This document shows, piece by piece, positions 1 to 10,041 of a stretch of 64,000 nt of DNA. How positions within the stretch are numbered: the first letter of the stretch is position 1; each line of letters opens with the position of its first letter. The notes under the pieces are model-generated. The model saw nothing but the letters and a program-made list of their open reading frames with translations. It was not told the DNA's origin and did not search any database. Source of the DNA: Cymodocea nodosa (taxonomy: Eukaryota > Streptophyta > Magnoliopsida > Alismatales > Cymodoceaceae); contig JAZBRI010000011.1 in the NCBI GenBank assembly GCA_036874045.1, positions 1,736,001 through 1,800,000 of the forward strand, written 5' to 3'. The translations under genes were made by a program, and so were the position numbers.

Positions 1-397
1 TGTTGACTAACTCAAGACTCAATGGAGTAAGCTCGTTGAGTTAAGCATAACTCAACGGACTCCTCGTACAAACTGATATAATAATAAAAATACTACAGAT
101 AATAGTTTTTCTGTTTTTTTACCGGTTTAATCGATACTATGTTTTGATCAGACCTAATTTTTTTTTTTTTTTTTTCGGTTGAACCAATACTATATTTCGG
201 TAAAATCAACATTTTTTCTGAAAATTAATATACATTTTTTATGTTCCGGTCATACCGATGGATCTAGTCGGTTGAACCGTAATGATTTTTATATTTTTAT
301 ATTTTTTTTATGTTTTATATTATTTTATATATATATATATTTTTATGTATATATATATATATATTTAAAAAATAAAAAATAAAAAATTGATTTTTTA
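1..397 (-). other. A3 post-pol non-coding region with short dyads
   Basis: No gene is present. The first 65 bases hold the GTTGAGTTA / TAACTCAAC dyads typical of family A between pol and the next ORF. They are followed by spaced repeats of the type GGTTTAA.CGATACTATG (about 123-145 and 176-200), a GGTCATACCGATGGATC block near 247, and an (AT)n/T-rich run at 300-385. Open frames here are low-complexity and not believable as genes. Confidence 0.7.
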
Positions 398-1499
398 CTA
401 AGTAAAGCTCGAGTAGTCCTCCACTATAACTTATTCTATAATTCCAAAGGAGCTTTTTGGTGTTTTTAGAATAGGTTTCAGTCTTTGTCCATTTACTTTA
501 AATATATTCTGATTTTTAGGATTTTCAATTTCAATAGCTCCATAAGGATAAATATTTCGAACTATGTAAGGTCCTGCTCATCTAGATCTTAATTTTCTTG
601 AATGGTTATGGAGTCTAGCCATATAAAGATATACTTCTTGTCCTATTTCAAAGCTTTTTGGAATAATTTTTCTATCATGCTAGAATTTCATTTGTTCTTT
701 TTCTCTTACAGTCTTCGAATAAGCTTTATTTCTAAATTCTTCTAATTCAATTAATTGTATTTTTCTATTTTCAGCAACTTGATTTAAATTAGTGTTCAGA
801 GTTTTAAATGCCTAATAAGCTTTATGTTCTATTTTAATAGGTAAATGACAACTTTTTTCATATACTAGTCTAAAAGGTGACATACCTAAGCTTGTTTTAT
901 AAGCCCAAAGTGCATCTATTATTCTATTAGCCCAATATGTTCTAGTAGGATTTACTACTTTTTCTAAGATTAACTTAATTTGTTTGTTTGCACTTTCTAC
1001 TTGTCCACTTGTTTGTGGATGATATGATGTTGCAATTTTGTGGTTTACTCCATATTTCTTCATTAAAGCTTCAAAACTTCTATCACTAATAATAGCTTTA
1101 GGTATTCCAAATCTAGCAAATATATTTGTTCTTATAAATTGTATTATCACTTTGTTGTCATTAGTTTTTGTAGGAATAGCTTCTATCTATTTAGATACAT
1201 AATCCACCCCCAACAATATGTAATTAAATTGATTAGACACAAGAAATGGACTCATAAAATCTATTCCCCACACATCAAAGATTTCAACCTCAACAATAGG
1301 ATTAAGAGACATCATATTCCTCTTTGATATTCTTTCTATTTGTTGACATCTTAAACAACTTAAGAAATATTTATGAGTATCTTTGAATAGTGTTGGCCAA
1401 TAAAACCCACATTACAGAATTTTTGCAGCAGTTTTCCCTGAACCAAAATGCCCTCCACAAGCTTGGTCATGACAGAAAGACAATATGCTTGGATATTCA
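398..1499 (-). pseudogene. A3 integrase, C-terminal part
   Basis: This is the minus-strand continuation of A3 integrase beyond the C insertion. It shows the last part of the catalytic core, including the segment around the final catalytic glutamate ([17 protein letters not shown]), the LWAY..S motif and the GKSCHLP-type segment. After that comes the basic C-terminal region ending in KVNGQ.LKP and DYSSFT just before 398. No chromodomain is visible, as expected for the Athila/Tat side of Ty3/gypsy. The frame is broken in several places. Positions 1397-1499 are one copy of the 103-bp duplication that flanks C. Confidence 0.85.
1397..1499 (-). repeat. Left copy of the 103-bp duplication flanking element C
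   Basis: This segment of A3 integrase is repeated at 15553-15655 with one difference that I can find in 103 bases. It immediately abuts the polypurine end of C. Other family A copies in the window (24145-24255, 53725-53830) differ at more positions, so the two flanks are sister copies of a single sequence and not two random family members. Confidence 0.85.
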
Positions 1500-1511
1500 C
1501 CCCCATACCTA
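1500..1511 (-). other. Terminal polypurine tract of C
   Basis: Read on the minus strand this is TAGGTATGGGGG, preceded by GCTAAGGGACTAGCAAAG. The same context precedes the 3' LTR of A2 (45245-45260), where the LTR starts two to three bases later. In C the tract is followed directly by A3 integrase sequence. Confidence 0.8.
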
Positions 1512-2536
1512 GTCTTTGCTAGTCCCTTAGCAAAGGACTAAAACTAAACAATGATAACACAAAGCCCATATAAAAGCACATTCATTAAAAACCAAAAACA
1601 AACGAACTAAGAAATAAATAACAAAAATAAAACTAACCTAGGCCACTTTCGTAGGGATCACGACTACACTTAGCATGTGTAGCAAGCCTTTAAACCCCTA
1701 GGTCACCCTAGTGGTGGAGTTGTGTCTCTAGAGGGTTTTCAGCGGATATACCCACAAAATCCAAAACATAACATAAAACAACACAATTAAAAGATAAAAA
1801 CAACAAAAATATGCTCTTGGTTTCCTAAACATGGATAACGTTGCTCTTAAGTAGTCTTGATCTATTAGCTACACCCTTATTCAATCACCTCTCACCTTTC
1901 TAGATTGGATTCAAATAATCATTCAATTTCCATCCTAAGAAAGTAAAGTACTATATAAATAGGTGTATGTGAAATTGGCCAAGACTAAGAAATAACCTAC
2001 TCAACTCCCTCCAAGTTACCTAGGTAATCCCAAAGGTCTATCCTTGAGTCCATTATCCTTTTATTTTGACTCTCTCTTTTTTTTCTTTTTCTTTTTCTCT
2101 CTTTTTTATTACCTCCTACTCCAGCACCTTTTTACGCAACCACAATCCCTTACTTAGGGGAAAGTTGACCGGTTACTCAGTAGCTTCTGTAAGAACAAGT
2201 AATCAATCTCTCTTTTACTTTTTCTTTTCTTTTTCTTTTTCTATTTTTTTTTCATTTTTCTTGTTTTTTTTTTTTTTTCTCTCCCTAACCCTCTACCCTT
2301 AAGAGTGCCTCCCACATCATTGTGTAGGAACGGGCAATTTTACCTTAGCCGTTTTATTCTACCCTTCTCATAGGACAACCCCAAGGTATATTCCTAAGTT
2401 TTTACCTAAGTTTCCCTTCAATAGGAGTGGTTCCTTCCTAGTCAAGGCCTCATGTAAGTGCAATACTACATATAAGCTCAAAAATATGGATGGTTTTGAA
2501 TTTTATTCTTCTCCTCCCCTTAAGGTTCAAGGTTTC
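1512..2536 (-). other. C 3' UTR, distal part, with a purine-rich strand
   Basis: No gene is recognisable. Around 2066-2290 the plus strand is almost purely C/T, so the element's sense strand is a long A/G tract. The rest is AT-rich with no domain. The flank GTTTC at 2532-2536 is the left target duplication of solo LTR A9. Confidence 0.6.
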
Positions 2537-2957
2537 TGTTTAGATTTTCCTAACACTACACTAGAAAAACTTGGATTTGTTACTTCTATTTTACTTAATT
2601 AATTTATCTTTATGCCTATTCCTTCTTTTAGAAGTAAACAAACAGCTTTTAATACAATTTAGATATTAATTCCAATTTGTACTTTAACTGCAAGTGCACA
2701 ATGTCTATTGTATTAGTGTGCAAGTACAGGTTGATCCCACAGGGAATTGCTGATGAATTTGAGAACTGTTCATTTGTTAACAATCAAATTTATATATTCA
2801 ATAAGCTCTCCGTTGACTTACAGTTAACTCAACAGACTAAGTTCGTTGACTTACAGTTAACTCAACAGACTAAGTTCGTTGACTTATGGCTAACTCAACG
2901 GACTAACCTCGTGGACTTAAGTTAACTCTACGAGCCTGACTTTTCTTTTTAATATTG

Positions 2958-2967
2958 CTATTTATAG
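2958..2967 (-). promoter_or_regulatory. Probable TATA box of the family A LTR
   Basis: The minus strand reads CTATAAATAG, about 420 bases upstream of the LTR 3' end. This is a canonical plant TATA context and would put the transcription start in the distal third of the LTR. The same place is eroded in A3 and A1. The assignment is by sequence only. Confidence 0.5.
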
Positions 2968-4075
2968 AGGAATTCGGCCAACCATTGGGCGATTCCACAG
3001 ATTGTAAATAACATCAATTAAGCTCTTTAATGCTAGTTAACATTGGATTTATCATTAAGCAATACTAACATTCAGATAATTCAAACAGTAACCATTAAAA
3101 TCTTTAAGTCTTTTGAACGAACCAATTTCAGTAAACTGTAAAACTAAAATAAACATAAAACAATCACAAAACTGATACAGATAACATTAGTCACGATACA
3201 ACACAAAGAATAAAACACAAACATACAACATACAAACATAGATAAATTGTTTTTGGTATTTTTGTTTTGATATGAACATGGAAATGGGCGACAGGTGAAA
3301 TGTAAAGTAATCTCACTTGACAGTAAATACTTTCGACACTACTTGCAACGTGATTGCACCACTGAAAATTAAACCACTTACAATTCTGTCTCCTCTCCCT
3401 ATAGAATCGTGAGTCCAGAATTGCAAGATAATCTCCTCTTCAGCATACAGGCATCAACCCGAAGCCAAAGCTAAAAGCTTTACGATCTCCTGAAATATGA
3501 GTCGGCGCTTGGTGAAAATGGCTTCCCTTCCTGCGATGCGATCACTCCTCACAGTGGTTGTCAGGCACTGTGTTTGGCTCGGAATCGACCCGACATCAGG
3601 CAAGTATCCTCACAGACCTCCGATGGTTGGTGATTGTGGTGGTGATGATGATGGTTGGTGTGGTACTTCAGAGAATTGCGATGCCGATCCTCCTCTACAC
3701 ACACTGACATTCCATCGATCACACTCGCTTTCTTTTTTCTTCTTTTCTTTTATATTTCTTTAGTAGTAACTGCTTCTACTTGAATGGTCGGTTGGATTTC
3801 CTTCATTCATATCAACGGCGATGCTTTCTTCTCCCTACGCAATTGAATTCTTGCGTGATACGTGCAAACGTGGTTTTTCTCTTCCAACTATTTGTTCCTA
3901 CAACCGCTACAGTGGCATATTAGAAAATATAAAGAAATAAGCTACTAACATAACGTGTTACCTTAGTGTAATATTCATGTAACTCAACGTGTATAGTTAT
4001 GCTAACTTAACGAGTTAAACATGTGCATCTCACGTGATATTCTAAAGCATTTAAATTCAACACGTGCATAAATCT

Positions 4076-4170
4076 AACTATCTGATGCTCAGGTGCATTT
4101 TGGATACTTATAAACTTAACTATCCAATGCTCAGATGCATTTCGGATACTTACAGATAACTCACTAATAT
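4076..4170 (-). repeat. Two 43-bp dyad repeats in the A9 LTR
   Basis: Two units of about 43 bases follow the pattern TAACTATCYRATGCTCAG then TGCATTTYGGATACTTA. Each can fold on itself because TAACTATCCGA pairs with TCGGATAGTTA. The same array is found in the other family A LTRs with a different number of units. Confidence 0.7.
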
Positions 4171-4197
4171 ATAACTTAAGTAAATCTACCAGATCTT

Positions 4198-4343
4198 GAC
4201 ACGTGTCAGCAACAGTTTAATCATAAAATAACATTTCAGAGAGTTACAGGTCTAACTATCTAATGCTCAAATGCATTTCGGATAGTTACAGCTAACTCAC
4301 CGAAAATCCACTTAAGTCACTTTCCTAGAACATGACACGTGTC
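4198..4343. promoter_or_regulatory. Paired G-box/ABRE palindromes in the A9 LTR
   Basis: GACACGTGTC occurs at 4198-4207 and 4334-4343, both perfect ten-base palindromes with a CACGTG core. Equivalent pairs lie in A4 (34981 and 35118) and A2 (44605 and 44740). CACGTG with this flank is a known binding core for plant bZIP/bHLH factors of ABA and light responses. That it acts as an enhancer here is inference. Confidence 0.5.
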
Positions 4344-4838
4344 CACAGCTATTTTATAAATAAAAAGAGATTTCAGAGAGTTACAGGGATAACTATCCGA
4401 TGCCCAACTGCAATTTCAGATAGTTATAGATAACTCATCGAAAGTTCACTTAAGTCATTCATTATGATTTCTACATGTGTACTTCAGGAAATAATAAAAT
4501 ATTCTCTCAAAACATAACTATTTGGCAATTTAAACATAACTATCCAATACATATTCGGTCTGTTAAACATAACTGTTCGAATTTGTTCGGTATGTTAAAC
4601 ATAACTGTCCGAAATATCAGAAAATTTGGATACTTAAAAATTTCATAGCCTGCAACTTACCGACAGTTCATAAATGTACTAAATTAACATTAATTCCCCC
4701 AATTTAAGTAGATTCTTCAATTAAAGCATATAACAGTGCAATTATAACATAATGGCTTAATTCTTATATGATAAGCTAAATATTATGCAATTAACCATCA
4801 TTTAACCGTTAATAATATGCACTTTTTCATTCTAAACA

Positions 4839-5514
4839 ATTTCTTTCCTAAAGGATTCACTTTTAGGTCTTAATTATACCTAAAAGAACTCTATCCATTA
4901 GAGCCTATGAGCATTTATAAAACAAAATAAACAAGAAAAAGCACAAAATCGAAAAAAACTGTCATCAAATGCCTCCCCCCATACCTAAATCTTGCATTGT
5001 CCCCAATGTAAAAGAAAGTATTTAGGCAATAAGATAAAAAGCATGAAGACGACAAAAATAAAAGAAACAAACTATGACAAGCAAGGACAGATTACACCCC
5101 CATACCTAGCATGTAATCCATATGCACATGTGTAAATTTAAATTGTATTATTCCTAAAACATACAATGGAGATTGAGTAGTATGTCGAAGAAATAATGTT
5201 CAATACATATATCATTCAAATTCATCATACAGAAATAAGGTGAAGAGTGCGTACCTTGCTTGATGAAGGAAAATAATAACTACAAAACTAGCAAACATAC
5301 CAAAATAGAAAAGAAATTTATATAAACAGAACTATAGCATGCGATTAAGAATAAAAATACTAACAAAAAGAAATTTTTGTTTTTGTTTTTATTTTTATTT
5401 TTATTTATATCTACTCATGTAGATGGTGAAGGGTTTAGTTCCTAAAGTCTCTCCTTGTGCCAAATGCACACTTGCCAAGCGGGGATTTGGTACAGTGTTA
5501 CTTGGTAATTCTCC
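4839..5514 (-). other. C 3' UTR, proximal part, with two polypurine-like boxes
   Basis: No gene is present. On the minus strand there are two TAGGTATGGGGG-type boxes (4975-4988 and 5097-5108) besides the terminal one at 1500-1511. The box at 4975 is followed on the plus strand by the short dyad CATTG-TCCC-CAATG (4995-5008). These boxes are typical of 3' regions in Athila-like elements. T-rich runs lie at 5377-5410. Confidence 0.6.
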
Positions 5515-6810
5515 TCATGCTCTACCTCCAAATGAAGTAGACAACCTATCAAACTTTGCTTCTAATCCCTTAATGATTTGGTCATGGCTAGCTAAAATGG
5601 GATTTACTTGTCCGCTAACTTGAATTAGGGATTGAATCCCTTTCTCCATTTCAGTAAATCTTTTCTCCAAAGCGGACATTCTATCACTTAAATTTGGCTG
5701 AGTGGGTCTATGATGCTCAATACGATTTCCAGGTGCTTCCAATTGTCGCCACGAAAAATTGGGATGGTTTCTCCATCCCGGGGTATAGTGTGATGATGGT
5801 TGGAATGACCTTTGTCCCATACCAATGGCATTGACTTCCTCAAACTGTTGTCCTTGCATTGCAAGGCATTCCATGATGTGCCCAGGAATTCCACATGCTA
5901 TACACTTGACTTCAATCACTTTATCTTTTCCCTTTTGTTGACTTATAATTAGATCTTCTACTTTTTTAACCATGGACGACATCCTAGCTTCCATGCCTAC
6001 CATGGGGTCTACTGTGTGCATTCCCCTTGCCAAAGTTCTGTCAAATGTTCTATCTGATGAACTTTCCATTTCCATTATTCTCTTAGCAAGGTCCACAAGT
6101 CTATCCCATGCACTGACTTCATCTAATCTCATGAATCGTCCAGGACATACAGATTCTAACATCAACTTGGTTTGATAATCCAATCCTTCATAGATTACTT
6201 GACACTATCTTGATTTAGGTAGACCATGATTAGGACATCTTGCCACTAGTCTATTGAAATGTTCAAAATATTTCCAAAAAGGTTCATTGGTTTGCTGGCA
6301 GATGTTTAGAATAGCATTCTTAGCTTGAATGGTCTTATGCAAAGGATGAAATTTCTTAATAAAGACAGCACAAAAATCAGTCCAAGTACAAATGGAATTA
6401 ACAGGAAGGGTGTTCAACCATAGCTTTGCATCATCTTGAAGAGTGAAAGGAATAAATCTCAACTTTATTGCATGCACAGGTACTTCAGGTAGATTAATCA
6501 TGTTGCAAACATCATTAAAGTCATTTAGAAATGCATATGCATCTTCCTTATCTAGTCCATGAAATCTAGGCAACTGATTGACATAATTCATATGCAATTG
6601 AAATTTATGTCCATCTACTTGAGGTAATACAAGACAAGAGGGATGGTCATGTATTTGAGGATAGCAAATGTCCTCAAGAGAAGGTAATTGTTGGTTTATA
6701 CCTTGGTCTCCCATCCTTACAAGCTCTTCTAACACACTAACTTCTTCTTCTAAAGGGAGTTGTCTAATTAACCTAGATGCACTATCTCTCACCCACTTAG
6801 AAGATTGCAT
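5515..6810 (-). pseudogene. C gag (Athila-type capsid plus zinc knuckle), downstream of pol
   Basis: This would be the structural protein that packages element RNA. About 430 codons are recognisable. There is an N-terminal leader, then the capsid core with NQLPRFHGL, AIKLRFIPFTL, AKLWLNTLP and ICTWTDF..FIKKFHP, the classic plant retrotransposon gag signature. Next comes a CX2CX4HX4C zinc knuckle (CIACGIPGHIMEC), the Athila hallmark GWRNHPNFSW, and a C-terminal coiled-coil segment (ALEKRFTEMEKGIQSL). It lies only about 270 bp past the end of integrase with no LTR or primer site between, so it belongs to C itself. It is broken about once or twice. Its position after pol is the reverse of the normal gag-pol order. 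Confidence 0.85.
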
Positions 6811-7078
6811 ACACTAACAATATCACAAAAGAAATATTTTTATAGAAAAAGGTACAAATGACACTTACAGTGGAATAGTCTTTGATCCCAACACCTGCAA
6901 GTTAGATGGGTAAGTACATAATTGAAAAACAAGATGTACATAATGACAAAATCAACAAAAAGAAATAAGAGTAATTACATCTAAAACTAATAAAAAGAAA
7001 AACAAAAGAGCACTAATTATCAGATTTAGCATAGACAACATCAATTAAAACAATATTCTCTCCATGGCCAAATAATCT
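6811..7078 (-). promoter_or_regulatory. C pol-gag spacer with splice-like signals
   Basis: On the minus strand this holds CTAACTTGCAG followed by GTGTTGG (near 6893-6905), which looks like a 3' splice site, and CACTGTAAGTG (near 6864-6874), which looks like a 5' splice site. A spliced subgenomic RNA is the usual proposal for downstream ORFs of Athila-like elements, so these could serve gag here. No experiment is implied, and both sites could be chance. Confidence 0.35.
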
Positions 7079-8310
7079 TTACTGCAAGAAAGGTTTTAAA
7101 CGGTAGCCATTGACCTTAGAAACTTCCCCACTCTTAGGGTTTTCAATCTCCACTGCTCCATGAGGAAATGTACTTTTTACTAAAAAGGTCCTATCCATCA
7201 TGATCTTAACTTACCAGGAAATAGATGTAGTCTAGAATTATACAACAATACCTACTGCCCTACTTCAAAATTCTTACGGAAGAGCTTGCTATCATGAAAT
7301 ACTTTACTCTTTTCTTTAGCTATCCGTGAATTCTCATATGCCTCTCTCCGTATTTCTTCTAATTAAGTCAATTGAAAATTTCTTTTCTTACCAGTAGCCT
7401 TTAAATCTAAGTTGAGTCTTTGAATAGCCCATCTTGCCTTATGCTCAAGCTCTACTAGTAAATGACATGCCTTTCCAAACACTACTCTATATGGAGACAT
7501 TTAAAACAGACTTAAAAGCAGTCCGATAAGCCCATAATGCCTCATCTAACTTTTCTGCCCAATCTTTTCTTGTCTTTCCAACTATCTTTTCCAAAATTTG
7601 CTTAATTTGTTTATTGGCATTCTCTACTTGTCCATTGGTTTGTGTGTGATAGGGGGTTGTCATTTTATGGTTTATTCCAAATTTTTTCATTAATACTTCA
7701 AAACTTCTATTATTAAAGTGTGTTCCCCTATCACTAATGATTGCTCTAGGAATGCCAAATCTAGCAAAAATGTTGCTCTTAATAAAATTTATTACTACCT
7801 TAGAATCACAAGTCCGTGTGGGAATAGCTTCAACCCATTTGGACACATAATCAATAGCTAACAGAATATACAAATAACCTCCAGAATTAGGGAAGGGTCC
7901 TATGAAATCAATACCCCACACGTCAAATACTTCAACTTCAATAATTGGTGTAAGTGGCATCATATTTCTTCTAGTCAATCTTCCTACTTTTTGACAATCT
8001 CTACAATTCTTAACATAGAAGTATGCATCTTTATGCAATGTGGGCCAAAAAAAACCACATTGAAGAACTTTAGTTGTAGTCTTAAAAGGGTTAAGATGAC
8101 CACCAATAGGTTGGTCATGACAAAAAGATAGCACACTATGAATTTCCATATCTGGGATACATCTCCTCAAAATCAAATCAGGGCCTAACTTATAAAGATA
8201 GGGGTCATCCCAATAAAATTCTTTAACCCTAGCTAAAAATCTCTTAATATCTTGCCTTGGCCAATTGCCAAGTAGTCGTTTTGTCACAAGATAATTCACA
8301 ATATCTGCAA
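7079..8310 (-). pseudogene. C integrase
   Basis: This is the integrase domain of C pol, which would join element cDNA to the chromosome. It has the N-terminal HHCC zinc-binding segment (H near 8126, then CRDCQKVGR). The catalytic core follows with D in VWGIDFIGPFP and D in ISDRGTHF. The core ends in the YHTQTNGQVENANKQIK segment carrying the last acidic residue, then ALWAYRTAF. The C-terminal part ends with AVEIENPK and KVNGYRLKPF near 7130. No chromodomain is seen. It is about 400 codons with a few breaks. Family A integrase is clearly related but differs in many residues. Confidence 0.88.
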
Positions 8311-10041
8311 ATCAAGGGATTGGAGTTATAGCCATCAACTGCTCATCAGGAAATGATTCATCAATGGGTAACTCCCCTTGAGGCGTGACAATACGAGAAA
8401 AGTGGTCAGCAACTACGTTCTCACATCCTTTCTTATCTTTTATCTCAATATCAAATTATTGCAAGAGAAGAATCCATCTAACTAATCTAGCCTTAGCATC
8501 TTTTTTAGCTAATAAATATTTAATGGTAGAATGATCAATGAAAATGATAACCTTAGAGCCTAGCAAATAAGATCTAAACTTCATAGATCAAAAACTATAG
8601 CAAATAAGAGCAAAAACTATAGCTAAAAATTCTTTCTCTATAACTGTATAGTTCAATTGGGTTGCATTAAGAGTTTTAGTAGCATTTTAGATTACCCTAG
8701 GTAATTTATCAATTCTTTGCCCCAACACAACACCAATTGCATAATCCGATGCATCACACATCAACTCGAATGGTTGAGACCAATCGGGTGGATACACAAT
8801 AGGGGCTGAGGTGGGGACTCCCTTAAGCTTATCAAAGGCATCTTGACATTCTCTAGAGAATTCAAACTTATGATCCTTTGATAATAAACTAGTTAAAGGA
8901 CGGGCAATCTTACTAAAATCCTTAATAAATCGTCTATAAAACCCAGCATGACCCAAAAATGCTCTTATATCCTTAATAGATTTAGGGGGTGGTAGGTTGG
9001 CTATCAAGTCTACTTTGGCTTTATCTACTTCCAACCCATTCTTAGAAACAACATGGCCCAACACAATTCCATGTTGCACCATGAAGTGGCATTACTCCCA
9101 ATTTAAAACCAAATTTTTCTCTATACATCTTTTTAAAACCAATTCTAAATTCTTAAGACACACATAAAGGAAGAACCTGACACAAAGAAATCATCCATAA
9201 AAATCTCTAAGAAGTTATCAATCATGTTCGAAAAGATTCCAGTCATATACCTTTGAAAAGTTGCAAGAGCATTACACAAACCAAAGGGCATGCGTCAGAA
9301 TGCAAAAGTACCAAAAGGACATGTGAATGTGGTTTTCTCTTGGTCATAAGGTGCTACAGGAATTTGGTTATATCCAGAATAACCATCTAGGAAACAATAA
9401 TATTCTTGCCCAGCTAACTTCTCTAACATTTGATCCATAAAAGGCAAGGGAAAATGGTCTTGCCTAGTGGCGGTATTTAGTTTTCTATAATCAATACACA
9501 CTCGCCATCTTGTTTGCACTATAGTAGGGACTAGTTCATGATTGCTATTTTCTACAACTGTAATACCAGATTTCTTTGGGACAACCTGAATAGGGCTAAC
9601 CCAAGGACTATTAGAAATAGGATAAATGATGTCATGATCTAGCCACTTAATAATTTCTTTTCTAACCACATCTTTTATGTTTGGGTTTAATCTTCTCTGT
9701 GGGTCCCTAGAAGGTGTAATATCATTATTCAAATGAATTCTATGTTGACATAAACTAGGGTCAATTCCTTTGATGTCGGCCATGATCCAACCAATGGCCT
9801 CCTTATGTTCTTTTAAAATTACCAACAACTTCTCTTCTTGTTCTCTAGAAAGATGGGAAGACAAAATAACTGGCAAGGTGTTCTCTTTTCCCAAATAGGC
9901 ATACTTAAGGTCTTGAGGCAAGGGTTTTAGTTCAAGAAAAGGTGGTTCTACAATAGATGGTTTCTTAATCTCTCCTAAATCTCTTTCTAAAGGCTCTATG
10001 TAATTTAATTCAAAAATATTATCTCTCACCAATGTCATCAT
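8311..10041 (-). pseudogene. C reverse transcriptase and RNase H
   Basis: This is the central part of C pol. RT motifs in order are PLERDLGEIKKP and the LKYAYLG segment, then WLDHDIIYPISNSPWVSP, WRVCIDYRKLN, FPLPFMDQMLEKLAG and the [13 protein letters not shown] catalytic block (first aspartate), then a degraded region around 9190-9215 with the second catalytic site (MDDF type). The connection GHVVSKNGLEVDKAK and [19 protein letters not shown] follows. RNase H begins at LMCDASDYAIGVVLGQ. It is broken several times. The role would be conversion of element RNA to DNA. Confidence 0.88.

Larger units (their letters stand above)
2537..4838 (-). mobile_element. A9: solo LTR of family A
   Basis: This is a complete LTR in minus orientation, starting TGTTTAGAATG at 4838 and ending in TCTAAACA at 2537 (2302 bp). 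The flanks are GTTTC (2532-2536) and ATTTC (4839-4843), a five-base target duplication with one later change. No primer site or internal sequence is attached, so it is a product of LTR-LTR recombination. It interrupts the 3' UTR of C and is therefore younger than C. Inside are the GTTGAGTTA dyads (2810-2930), a TATA box, two 43-bp dyad repeats and two G-box palindromes. Confidence 0.9.

Noticed and set aside
179-382. Short hydrophobic ORF in an AT/T-rich run, possible membrane peptide
   Set aside because: Low-complexity (TAT)n translation in a spacer; not conserved in A1, A2 or A4.
2677-2925. Repeat-peptide ORF (VDLQLTQQTKF units) in the A9 LTR, and a similar one at 34709-34942
   Set aside because: The peptide repeats are direct translations of DNA dyad/tandem repeats in a non-coding LTR; unit number and frame vary between copies.
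3497-3763. Antisense LTR ORF beginning MSRRLVKMASLPA, also in A2 (43985-44365) and A1 (54974-55258)
   Set aside because: It recurs only because the LTRs are homologous. Lengths and C-termini differ, it runs into a pyrimidine tract, and it is not open in A3. No domain.
4198-4343. CACGTG palindromes as a CRISPR- or phage-like repeat array
   Set aside because: Only two per LTR with unlike surroundings in a plant retroelement; they fit plant G-box elements.
5515-6810. Possibility that the downstream gag belongs to a separate nested element
   Set aside because: No LTR ends, primer site or target duplication lie between integrase and gag. The same order recurs in the independent family A, and there is no upstream room for capsid.
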